This document shows positions 25,238-34,102 of a DNA stretch of 64,000 bases, piece after piece (position 1 is the first letter of the stretch; the number at the start of each line of letters is the position of its first letter). This DNA is from Bacteroidales bacterium (GTDB lineage Bacteria > Bacteroidota > Bacteroidia > Bacteroidales > Muribaculaceae): positions 1 through 64,000 of the forward strand of contig QAMW01000020.1 of assembly GCA_003150235.1 (NCBI GenBank), in the 5' to 3' direction. The notes beneath the pieces are model-generated. The model was not told the origin of the DNA and ran no database searches. It saw nothing but the letters and a program-made list of their open reading frames with translations. Position numbers and translations under genes: made by a program.

Positions 25238-28200
25238 ATGAAATGCACAGAGTTTAATCTGAAATTCATAGCGGCAGTGCTGATATGCATCATGTCGCCG
25301 CTATGGGCATTTTCCCAGACAATCACAGTCTCGGGTACAGTTGTCGATGAGTTGGGAGAACCTTTGATCGGGGCAACCGTCCAGCAGAAAGGTACTTCCA
25401 ACGGTACATCGACCGACATCGATGGTAAATACAGCTTGAGCATCTCGCCCAAGGGTACCATCACAGTTTCTTACGTAGGCTACAACACGCAGACAATCGA
25501 CGTGAACGGCCGCAACGTCATTAATGTGACCCTGGAGGAAAATTCGGCGGTCCTTGATGAGGTTGTTGTGGTCGGTTACGGTCAGATGAAACGCAGTGAC
25601 CTCACCGGTTCTGTCGTTTCAGTAGGCGAGGATGCCGTAAAGAAGTCAATCTCCACCAGTATTGACCAGGTGCTTCAGGGTCGTGCCGCCGGTGTGCAGA
25701 TTCAAGCCAACTCCGGTACGCCGGGTGCCTCGACTTCAATCCGTATCCGAGGTATCAACTCACTCAACGCCACCAACCAGCCTATCTTCGTCATTGACGG
25801 CGTGGTCATCGACTCTGCTACCGACGATGAAAGCTCCAACCCCCTTGCGTCAATCAACCCGTCGGACATCGTGTCGATGGATGTGCTGAAAGACGCTTCC
25901 GCGACAGCTATATATGGTTCGCGCGCGAGCAACGGTGTAATCATGATTACCACCAAGCGAGGAAAAGCGGGTGAGGCTACCGTGACCTACGACGTGTATC
26001 TCGGCTGGCAGGAGATGCCTAAGAAATATGAGATGTTGAATCTGCGCGAATATGCGGAGCATCATAATTTCCGCGCCGATTACCTCAGTTCAGTGGACAA
26101 GAACAACGCCTTCGTGCGTCCCGAACTGCTCGGTGAAGGCACCGACTGGCAGGATGAACTTTTCCGCAAGGCGTTCATGATGAATCACAACATCTCCGTA
26201 GCCGGAGGTAACGAGCGCACCACATGGGCGTTTTCAGGCGGCTATCTTGACCAGGACGGTATCGCCCTCGGATCGGGATTTAAGCGTTATACCCTGAGAG
26301 CCAATCTTGAAAGCCAGATAAAGAACTGGCTGCGCGGGGGAGTGAACTTCTCACTGACCGATTCCAAGCAGCAGGTAGGTACTGACAACAATACAATCAT
26401 CAGCGCCCTCATTCAGCAGCCTACTGTTGCCGTAACCGCTCCCGACGGGTCGTTTGACGGACCTGACGATGTGTGGATGCCTGACAATCCCGTAGGTCTC
26501 GCCTCAATCATCACCAACAAGAACAAGAAACTGAATTTCCGTTTCAACGCCTTCCTTGAGGCAACCTTCTACAAGGGTCTGACTCTGCGTACCGAGCTTT
26601 CGGGCGACTACAATCTTAACAAATATTACTTCTACGAGCCCGACTATAAGTTTGGTATCAAGACCCAGGACCAGCGTACATCACGATGGACCAAGACCGA
26701 CACGAAATATTGGTCATGGCGTAACATATTGACTTACAACAACACTTTCGCCCGTAAGCATAACGTGAACATCATGCTCGGTCAGGAAATGTCGAAAAGC
26801 TACTGGGAAAATCAGGTAGGCGCCACCACGGGCTTCCTTTCCAACAGTACTCCCGACCTCAGTGCCGGTGATATCTCGAAATCGACATCTACCGGATCAC
26901 GCAACAACAATTCAATAGCATCGTTCTTCGGTAGAGCGTTCTATTCGTTTGACGAACGCTATCTGTTGACCGCCACTATACGTCGCGACGGTTCATCCAA
27001 GTTCGCCAAGGGTCACAAATGGGGTTGGTTCCCTGCAGTCGCCCTTGCATGGCGTATCTCACAGGAGAGCTTCCTCCGCGATGTAGAGACCATCAACTCC
27101 CTCAAACTTCGCGCCGGCTGGGGTAAGACCGGTAACCAAAATGTCACCGACTACGCTTACATGGCACTCCTTGCCAACAAGACTACCCCGTGGGGTGTAG
27201 GTGTGCTCACCGGCAATACAGCCAATCCCGACCTCACCTGGGAGACCACCTCTTCATATAATATAGGTATCGACCTCGGTCTGCTCCAGAATCGCATCGA
27301 GTTTATCGCCGATGTATATTACAAGAAAACCGACAATCTGTTGCTCCAGCTTCCGCTCCCGTCATTCCTCGGTTCAGCCGGACAGGGTGCTGCTAACAAT
27401 CCGTGGGGTAACGTGGGTTCAATCGAAAACAAGGGTATCGAGCTTACCCTCAACACCACCAATATCGTGACCCGTGACTTCCAGTGGACATCAAATGTAG
27501 TGTTCTCGCTCAACCGCAACAAAGTAAAGTCGCTTGACACCGCAAGCTCGTCAATCGAGAAGAGCTACCAGCCTTCGTCAACCAACTACATCGTCACCAA
27601 GACCGTTGTAGGCGAGCCTATCGGACAGTTCTGGGGCTACAAGGTAATAGGTCGTTTCGACAAGCCGGAAGATTTCTACTACCACGACGCCGCAGGCAAT
27701 CTCACTCAGGTGGCAATCCCGTCGGGCAACACCATCTCACAGAGTTCTACCTGGATAGGTGACTATATCTACGAGGATATCAATGGCGACGGCGTGATTG
27801 ACAGCAGCGATTGTACTTTCATCGGCAATCCGGAACCGAAATTCACATGGGGCTTCGGCAACACCTTCACTTGGAAAGGCATCGACCTGAATATCTTCTT
27901 CTCAGGCTCTTACGGTAACGACGCGCTCAACCTCACCCGTATGCGTATCGAGGATCCGCGCCAGAACTCCAATATCCTGCGCTCATCGCTCAATTATGCC
28001 AAAGTCGATGTGATTGACCCGAGTCTCCCCGCCGACGACTACCGTAACCTCCATGTCACCAACCCCGGTGCCACCAACATGCCGGCACTGCAGCGCACCG
28101 ATGCCAACGCCAACTATTCGCGTGTCAGCGACCTGCTTGTGGAGGATGCCTCTTATATCCGTCTGCAGAACATCTCCATCGGCTATACATTCCCCCGCAA

Positions 28201-28393
28201 CTGGATGCGCAAGATTTATCTTCAGAATCTGCGCGTGTATTTCAGCGCACAGAATGTACACACATGGACCAAGTACAAAGGTCTTGACCCCGAGGTCGGC
28301 GCAATGTATGGCGACGCCCTCATGACAGGTGTCGACTACGGCCGCTATCCGTCGCCGCGCATCTATACGTTTGGTCTTAATGTCTCATTCTAA
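25238..28393 (+). CDS. SusC-family TonB-dependent outer-membrane transporter
   Basis: A 1051-residue transporter importing oligosaccharides across the outer membrane. A signal peptide (1-27) is followed by a carboxypeptidase-regulatory-like domain (VSGTVVDELGEPLIGATV, about 30-108), the TonB-box region LDEVVVVGYG (about 108-117), a plug (about 120-235, with IRIRGINSLNATNQPIFVID and GSRASNGVIMITTKRG) and a 22-strand barrel ending GLNVSF. It is first in the xylan locus and is followed after 21 nt by its SusD partner. The substrate is inferred as xylo-oligosaccharides from the GH10, GH43 and GH67 genes downstream. Confidence 0.95.
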   Translation: MKCTEFNLKFIAAVLICIMSPLWAFSQTITVSGTVVDELGEPLIGATVQQKGTSNGTSTDIDGKYSLSISPKGTITVSYVGYNTQTIDVNGRNVINVTLEENSAVLDEVVVVGYGQMKRSDLTGSVVSVGEDAVKKSISTSIDQVLQGRAAGVQIQANSGTPGASTSIRIRGINSLNATNQPIFVIDGVVIDSATDDESSNPLASINPSDIVSMDVLKDASATAIYGSRASNGVIMITTKRGKAGEATVTYDVYLGWQEMPKKYEMLNLREYAEHHNFRADYLSSVDKNNAFVRPELLGEGTDWQDELFRKAFMMNHNISVAGGNERTTWAFSGGYLDQDGIALGSGFKRYTLRANLESQIKNWLRGGVNFSLTDSKQQVGTDNNTIISALIQQPTVAVTAPDGSFDGPDDVWMPDNPVGLASIITNKNKKLNFRFNAFLEATFYKGLTLRTELSGDYNLNKYYFYEPDYKFGIKTQDQRTSRWTKTDTKYWSWRNILTYNNTFARKHNVNIMLGQEMSKSYWENQVGATTGFLSNSTPDLSAGDISKSTSTGSRNNNSIASFFGRAFYSFDERYLLTATIRRDGSSKFAKGHKWGWFPAVALAWRISQESFLRDVETINSLKLRAGWGKTGNQNVTDYAYMALLANKTTPWGVGVLTGNTANPDLTWETTSSYNIGIDLGLLQNRIEFIADVYYKKTDNLLLQLPLPSFLGSAGQGAANNPWGNVGSIENKGIELTLNTTNIVTRDFQWTSNVVFSLNRNKVKSLDTASSSIEKSYQPSSTNYIVTKTVVGEPIGQFWGYKVIGRFDKPEDFYYHDAAGNLTQVAIPSGNTISQSSTWIGDYIYEDINGDGVIDSSDCTFIGNPEPKFTWGFGNTFTWKGIDLNIFFSGSYGNDALNLTRMRIEDPRQNSNILRSSLNYAKVDVIDPSLPADDYRNLHVTNPGATNMPALQRTDANANYSRVSDLLVEDASYIRLQNISIGYTFPRNWMRKIYLQNLRVYFSAQNVHTWTKYKGLDPEVGAMYGDALMTGVDYGRYPSPRIYTFGLNVSF

Positions 28394-28414
28394 CCTTAAT
28401 CCAACTGATAAATA

Positions 28415-30094
28415 ATGAAAACTAAAATATTATTAGCCGCTCTCTTTGCAGGCAGTCTCGCTCTCACATCATGCGAGGACTTCCTGACTCAGCAGAATAC
28501 CACACAGGGCAGCGACGGGTCGTTTATCGATAATGACGGCGCCGTGCTCGCCACCACGGCACCACTATATAATTATGTATGGAACAGCTTCAACGACAAG
28601 GCGTATTACAGCATGGGCGACGGCCGTTCCAACAACATCACCGCGCGTTGGTCGGACTACATCTATCCTTACACCAATTTTACCGAGACATCGCTCTCTC
28701 CCGGTCTTGAAGACTCGTGGAATGCCTTCTACTCCGTCGTGGCACAGTCCAACAATGTCGTTAACCGTATCCTCAATGCCGGAGCAGGCGCGTCCGAGGC
28801 AGCCAAGATACAGGGTATGGCTGAGGCACGTTTCATGCGCGGACTCGCCTACTGGTATATCGGGTCGCTCTGGAACAAGGCGATTATCTATACTAACACC
28901 ACCGATGCCGCCGCCAATCCGGTGCTTCCCGCCCATCGCGTGACCGATGTAATGGAGTTTGCCATCCGCGACCTTGAGTATGCCGCAGCCAATCTTGCTC
29001 CGCAGTCGTCACAGCCCGGCCGCGTAACCAAGTACAGTGCTTTCGGAATACTCTCGCGTGTGTACCTCTCCATGGCAGGTCTTACCACCGACGGTGCATA
29101 CGACGGCGGCAACATAGCTACCGACCATGACCGCGGAGTCCGTAACACTTACTATCTTGACCTTGCCAAGAAAGCAGCCCTCAAGTGTATAGAGGGACCC
29201 GCCGAGCTTATGGAAAACTATGGCGACCTTTTCGCTGTAAAGACATGGAACAACAACAAGGAGTCACTTTTCCAGCTGCAGTGGCTTTCCGGTGCAACGA
29301 GTGCTATCGGATGGGGATGTAACAACGCCATCTCCGCATTCTTCGGCTGGTCCACAATGGTATGCGAGGTCAACTGGGGTAACGCGACATACGCTTCCTA
29401 CGACCTTGTGCGCACCTATGACAAGCAGGACCGCATTCGCCGTCACTATACCATCGCCACTGTCGGCGAGTTTTATCCCGACCTTAATGTGGAAAACGGC
29501 GGTTACACCTATAATGTCACTGAAAGCGACTATGCCAAGAAGTGTAACGTGAAGAAGCATGTGATAGGCAAACTCGACGACAACGGTCAGAGCTACCAGC
29601 AGTCATCGGGTGTCAACACCTATATGCTTCGTCTTGCCGAGGTATATCTCAACCTCGCCGAGGCCATACTCGGCAACAGCGCTTCGACCACCGACGCCAC
29701 CGCCCTTGAATATTTCAACAAGGTACGTACACGTGCCGGTATGCCGTCGCTCAACCGCATCGACTATGATGCCATCCACTATGAGCGCCGCATAGAGCTT
29801 GCCTTCGAGGGTCAGTACTGGTACGACCTTCTCCGCCGTTCCTACTACATGGAGTCAGAAGTGGTCAACTATCTGAATCATCAGGACCGTAACGCAAGCT
29901 ACGAATGGAATGAAGATGAGGATTGCCAGTATGAGAAGACCGCCGATGCCACCGACGTGGACCAGGCTACAGTGGCACGTCTCACCCTTCCGGTATCGGA
30001 TGTCGATGCAGGCAGAAACCCGCTTCTAAAGGAGACTCCTGTTGCCTACGAATTCGGTCCCCGCGAGATTTCGGTTGAAGATTTATATAAATAA
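28415..30094 (+). CDS. SusD-family nutrient-binding lipoprotein
   Basis: A 559-residue surface lipoprotein that forms the lid of the SusC channel. The lipobox is LTSC with Cys20, followed by EDFLTQQ. TPR-rich helices are visible (AEARFMRGLAYWYIGSLW), and the conserved C-terminal parts YLNLAEAILGNS and ERRIELAFEGQYWYDLLRR mark the family. The gene is 21 nt after susC. Confidence 0.95.
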   Translation: MKTKILLAALFAGSLALTSCEDFLTQQNTTQGSDGSFIDNDGAVLATTAPLYNYVWNSFNDKAYYSMGDGRSNNITARWSDYIYPYTNFTETSLSPGLEDSWNAFYSVVAQSNNVVNRILNAGAGASEAAKIQGMAEARFMRGLAYWYIGSLWNKAIIYTNTTDAAANPVLPAHRVTDVMEFAIRDLEYAAANLAPQSSQPGRVTKYSAFGILSRVYLSMAGLTTDGAYDGGNIATDHDRGVRNTYYLDLAKKAALKCIEGPAELMENYGDLFAVKTWNNNKESLFQLQWLSGATSAIGWGCNNAISAFFGWSTMVCEVNWGNATYASYDLVRTYDKQDRIRRHYTIATVGEFYPDLNVENGGYTYNVTESDYAKKCNVKKHVIGKLDDNGQSYQQSSGVNTYMLRLAEVYLNLAEAILGNSASTTDATALEYFNKVRTRAGMPSLNRIDYDAIHYERRIELAFEGQYWYDLLRRSYYMESEVVNYLNHQDRNASYEWNEDEDCQYEKTADATDVDQATVARLTLPVSDVDAGRNPLLKETPVAYEFGPREISVEDLYK

Positions 30095-30111
30095 TATCAT
30101 TACGCAACAAC

Positions 30112-31551
30112 ATGAAAAGTTTAAAATATATATGGCTTTCAGCCTTAGCTGTACTGTCGGTGGGGATGGTCGCCTGTAACGACGATGACCCTTACTTCGA
30201 CGAGGACAACGCAAAGACCACGCCTGTGGTAAATAAGGTATATCTTGAGGATGTCAAGTCATCGGTGCCCGACCGCGAGGTGACTTACGCCCGTCTGGGT
30301 CAGATGATACGCCTCGAAGGTAGCGGTTTCATAGGCATAAAGAATGTATATGTCAACGGTTACGACACTTATTTCAACCGTGCTTACGTGAGCGACAACT
30401 CGATGCTTGTGACGCTCAATGCCAAGACTCCCGTTGCCGATGCCGAGCCGGAGGTGCGCAATACTATCCGTCTTGTAAAGGATGGAGCGGAGTCGGTGTG
30501 CGAGTTTGAGATACGCGCCGCTTCACCCTCCGTGACTTCTGTCAGCAACACTCTTCCTCCTGTCGGAGAGCGAGTGGTGGTATTCGGCGGTTCGCTTCAG
30601 GAGATAAGCAAAGTCACCCTTCCCGGGGGTGTCGAGGTGACCGAAGGTATCGCCAGCGATGATGAGGATGGCGAATGGTTCTCGTTTGTGATGCCTTCCG
30701 GCGTTACCGAAGGCGGGGCGATTGTAGCTGTCGGAGCCAACGGTATCGCACAGACACCCGATTATTTCAATAATCGCAACTGCATGATTCTTGACTTTGA
30801 CGGTGCCGGTACACAGGGCTACTGGAGCTGGAAGGAAGATGGCTCGATGATTAATGCCGACGACCTTGCCGATGATCCTGAAGGTAAATATGGCAAATGC
30901 TGGCAGGTTGTGCCCGACCGTCTGCTTAACGCTGATGGAGGTGTGTCATCAGGCAAGCCGCGTGTCACCGAGTGCTGGACCGCCGGTAACGATGACGAGC
31001 TTGACGACTGGACCCGCATGACTCCGTATATCGCACCCGAGACCTCCCTCACCAAAATTGCGCTTCAGTTTGAAATCAACGTGCCGGAAGAGTGGGGTAC
31101 CACCGGACAGATTGAAATCGCGCTTATCAACAATTTCAACTGGGCAGGCTACGGCTCCGATGACCGCTATGGCGCCACTTATTTCTACATTCCCTGGCTT
31201 GGAACCGATGCCGAGGATAATCCCGCAGTCGTTCCGTTCAAGACCGAGGGATGGCAGACCGTGACCATACCGCTGTCGGAACTGAACAAATACAAGACCG
31301 TGTTCAACGACAACGAGGCATCGGTCAAGCCGGTGTTCCAGGATGTAATCAACGACCGAAACGACGCTTCTTACCGTAACTTCGGCATGGGCTTTGTCAA
31401 TACCGATTTCGAGGTGGAAAAAGGCAAGGACACATTCAAGTTCAAGTCGACCGCGTTTACCGGACCGAAGATTTATGTCGACAACTGGCGTATCGTGCCT
31501 TATGAGTTTGTAACCATCTCCGATTATCCCGAGGATGAGGAAACAAAGTAA
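30112..31551 (+). CDS. Surface glycan-binding lipoprotein (SGBP-B-like)
   Basis: A 479-residue lipoprotein. The lipobox MVAC is followed by NDDDPYFDED, an acidic stretch like the Bacteroidetes surface export signal. Residues 35-220 form tandem IPT/TIG-like Ig domains (VKSSVPDREVTYARLGQMIR; TSVSNTLPPVGERVVVFGGS). The C-terminal half (about 225-475, ending KIYVDNWRIVPYEF) resembles the glycan-binding domain of xylan/xyloglucan SGBP-B proteins. It has no catalytic motif. Its position after susD and before a surface xylanase fits xylan capture at the cell surface. Confidence 0.87.
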   Translation: MKSLKYIWLSALAVLSVGMVACNDDDPYFDEDNAKTTPVVNKVYLEDVKSSVPDREVTYARLGQMIRLEGSGFIGIKNVYVNGYDTYFNRAYVSDNSMLVTLNAKTPVADAEPEVRNTIRLVKDGAESVCEFEIRAASPSVTSVSNTLPPVGERVVVFGGSLQEISKVTLPGGVEVTEGIASDDEDGEWFSFVMPSGVTEGGAIVAVGANGIAQTPDYFNNRNCMILDFDGAGTQGYWSWKEDGSMINADDLADDPEGKYGKCWQVVPDRLLNADGGVSSGKPRVTECWTAGNDDELDDWTRMTPYIAPETSLTKIALQFEINVPEEWGTTGQIEIALINNFNWAGYGSDDRYGATYFYIPWLGTDAEDNPAVVPFKTEGWQTVTIPLSELNKYKTVFNDNEASVKPVFQDVINDRNDASYRNFGMGFVNTDFEVEKGKDTFKFKSTAFTGPKIYVDNWRIVPYEFVTISDYPEDEETK

Positions 31552-31574
31552 TCATTTAAACCAAGAATTACACA

Positions 31575-33941
31575 ATGAAACTAAATAAATTGATATTTCC
31601 GTCAGTCGCACTCGCCACAGTAATTGCCGGCTGCGATGATCAGATAATGGAATGGCAGGGGAGCGACCCTACTGTCGAGGCTTCGGAAATACCTCTTCAG
31701 CTTGCCGAACAGATAGCTCTTTACAAGCCAATCAAGGATTATGTGTCGCAATACCGTCCCGGACTTAACCTTTCGCTCGGAATGGGTGCCGACATGTATC
31801 TCGACGATCCCGCCTACAAGGCTATCGTCGATGAGAACTTTACAGGTGTCACCCTCGGCAACGCCATGAAGATGGGGTCGCTGATGAAGTCAAACGGTAC
31901 GATTGACTTTACGACGGTCGACCGGGTACTTGCCGCGCTTCCTGCTGGAATGAAGCTTTACGGTCACAACATGCTCTGGCACACCCAGCAACAGCAGACT
32001 TACCTCAAGTCGCTCATAGCTCCTGAAATGAAGGTTGAGGTAAGCGGTGACGATGTATGTATCAACGTGATAAGCAACTCCGGTTTTGAGGATGGTACTA
32101 GTGCCGGCTGGACAGGTCTCTGGGGTAAATATACCTACGTCGTGGAGCAGCCGGGTCATGACAGTGACTATGCGCTGCATTTCACGATGACCGACGAGAC
32201 TAACGTCAATTATGACTGCCAGCTTTTCTGGCCTACTAATCTTATTGTCGGCGAGACGTATGCTTATTCGTTCTATGTTAAGTCCGACTGCAATCTTACA
32301 GTGCAATTCATGGGACAGAACGAATCCTATGGAGGTATTTACAAGGACTCATTCACAGCGGGTGCCGACTGGACTTATTGCACAGGCGAGTTTGTTTATG
32401 ATGAGAAAAGCACTGCCGATATTTGCCGTGTAGGTATTCAGTTCGGAGGCACTCCGGGGAGCAACCTGTGGGTTGACGACTTTAAATTCGGTGTCAAGAA
32501 TGATGGCCCGAAGAATCTTTGTGACAACGGCAACTTTGCCGACGGTACAGGGGGTTGGACTCTTCAGAACACCGGAGCCGGTGTTGAGGTTGTTGAAATC
32601 GGCGATGCTCCTTCCGGCAACAAGAATGTGCTCAAGATGACTGCTTCCGATGCTTCCGCAAACGCATGGGACCTTCAGGTAATCTCACCGGAGATTCCTA
32701 TCATGACTCCCGGCGCGAAGGTCGAGCTGTCGTTCTACGTGAAGTCCGACCAGGCGGGTCAGGGTCGTGTGTCGTTTAATGACGCTCTTTCTAACAAATG
32801 GCCGTGGATGAACTGGACCGGCTCGCAGTCGAGCTGGACAGAGGCATTTGAGACTTCTACCGGATGGACATATATAGATGTAGTCCTGCAGAATTTCAGC
32901 ATAGACTTTGAGGAGGGCTTTACTACATGGCAGTTTAATCTTGACTTCGGCTACCTGCCGGGAGTGACCTATTACATTGATAATGTGATGGTGACCGAAG
33001 TATCGGAAGAACCCGCTCAGGTTAAGCGCCGTGCAGGCGGCATCACCTACGTGCTCAAGAGTGCAGAGGAGAAAAAGCAGATACTCACCGATGCTATGGA
33101 GCAGTGGATCAAGGGCGTTGCCGAGCATATGGGCGACCGCGTTGACGCATGGGATGTAATCAACGAGCCTATCACCGACGGGGTACCGCGCTGGCGCGGT
33201 ATTGACGGTGTGTTTGGCGGCACTGCAAGTGACGGCACTCCTGATGCCGCACCCGAGGAAAGCGAGGAAACCGGTCTGGTGCTTAACTGGGCGTCGGATG
33301 CCGGCAACCAGCACTGGTACTGGGGTCATTATCTCGGCAAGGATTATGCTGTGAAGGCATTTGAATTTGCTCGCACATACGCGCCCAACGCCAAGCTCTT
33401 TGTCAACGATTATAATCTTGAAAGCAATCCCGCCAAGCTTGCCGAACTGATTAACTTCGTCAAGTATATCGATGAAAATGGCGCTCATGTCGACGGTATC
33501 GGCACACAGATGCACGTCAATGTCAATATCTCCAAGGAGCAGGTCGATGCAATGTTCAAGACTCTCGCCGCTACTGGCAAGCTGATACGTATCACTGAGC
33601 TTGACGTGGCATTCGGAGTCGAGGAGGGCAAGACTGTCACCCCGTCGGCACAGCAGCTTATCAGCCAGGGTGACACTTACCGCATGATTCTCAGCTCATA
33701 TTTTGAGAATGTACCTGAGGCTCAGCAGTCGGCAGTGACTATCTGGACTCTTTCCGACAACAAGAAAGAGCATGAATACTGGCTGAAGGGCGATGCTCCC
33801 AACATCTTCGACAGCAACTATCAGCGTAAGGTTGCCTACAAGGGTGTATGTGACGCTATTGCCGGAGAAGACATTGCCGGTACATTCTCCGGTGAGGATT
33901 GGAAAAATCTTCATGAAAAGGAGGAAGAAGTAACTGAATAA
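31575..33941 (+). CDS. GH10 endo-xylanase with internal CBM modules (surface lipoprotein)
   Basis: A 788-residue endo-beta-1,4-xylanase. Lipobox IAGC is followed by DDQ, consistent with surface display. The GH10 barrel starts about residue 50 and is interrupted after YGHNMLWHTQQQQ (about 135) by two carbohydrate-binding modules of the CBM4/9 type (about 160-310 and 314-480, each beginning with a FEDG or FADG turn). The barrel resumes near residue 489. The acid/base is E531 (WDVINEP) and the nucleophile E675 (ITELDVAFG). The same architecture is known from Prevotella and Bacteroides xylan loci. It is the last gene of the first transcription unit; an inverted repeat follows. Confidence 0.93.
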   Translation: MKLNKLIFPSVALATVIAGCDDQIMEWQGSDPTVEASEIPLQLAEQIALYKPIKDYVSQYRPGLNLSLGMGADMYLDDPAYKAIVDENFTGVTLGNAMKMGSLMKSNGTIDFTTVDRVLAALPAGMKLYGHNMLWHTQQQQTYLKSLIAPEMKVEVSGDDVCINVISNSGFEDGTSAGWTGLWGKYTYVVEQPGHDSDYALHFTMTDETNVNYDCQLFWPTNLIVGETYAYSFYVKSDCNLTVQFMGQNESYGGIYKDSFTAGADWTYCTGEFVYDEKSTADICRVGIQFGGTPGSNLWVDDFKFGVKNDGPKNLCDNGNFADGTGGWTLQNTGAGVEVVEIGDAPSGNKNVLKMTASDASANAWDLQVISPEIPIMTPGAKVELSFYVKSDQAGQGRVSFNDALSNKWPWMNWTGSQSSWTEAFETSTGWTYIDVVLQNFSIDFEEGFTTWQFNLDFGYLPGVTYYIDNVMVTEVSEEPAQVKRRAGGITYVLKSAEEKKQILTDAMEQWIKGVAEHMGDRVDAWDVINEPITDGVPRWRGIDGVFGGTASDGTPDAAPEESEETGLVLNWASDAGNQHWYWGHYLGKDYAVKAFEFARTYAPNAKLFVNDYNLESNPAKLAELINFVKYIDENGAHVDGIGTQMHVNVNISKEQVDAMFKTLAATGKLIRITELDVAFGVEEGKTVTPSAQQLISQGDTYRMILSSYFENVPEAQQSAVTIWTLSDNKKEHEYWLKGDAPNIFDSNYQRKVAYKGVCDAIAGEDIAGTFSGEDWKNLHEKEEEVTE

Positions 33942-33957
33942 TTGAAATCTTAACTTG

Positions 33958-34090
33958 CCAAAATACAGAAGAACTAAGAAATTTATGGGTCGACAGTGAA
34001 ATTTTTACTTAAAAATGATTGGTGAAAATTATATAAAAATATAACTTTGCTGTTAGCTATAGTCTTAGTTCTTCTGTATTTTGGTTTTTT
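33958..34090 (+). terminator. 22-bp inverted repeat with T-run, straddling a promoter
   Basis: Positions 33958-33979 and 34063-34084 are perfect 22-bp inverted repeats separated by 83 nt, and the right arm is followed by six T (34085-34090). Transcripts from the upstream GH10 gene would form a long stem ending in a U-run, a plausible terminator with a large loop. The loop contains the promoter of the next unit (34042-34049). Transcripts starting there would contain only the right arm and could not form this stem. Confidence 0.6.
34042..34049 (+). promoter_or_regulatory. Candidate promoter of the second xylan unit
   Basis: TAACTTTG is an exact TAnnTTTG box. ATTG at 34018-34021, 20 nt upstream of the box, is close to the -33 TTTG consensus at the right spacing. 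The start site would be near 34053 with a leader of about 50 nt. The TGTARCGTR repeats seen at the susC promoter are absent here. Confidence 0.65.
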
Positions 34091-34102
34091 ATATTTTAGA
34101 GG

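Noticed and set aside
32685..33515. Minus-strand open frame opposite the CBM/GH10 gene
   Set aside because: Antisense shadow of a gene with complete GH10 catalytic motifs; no family resemblance.
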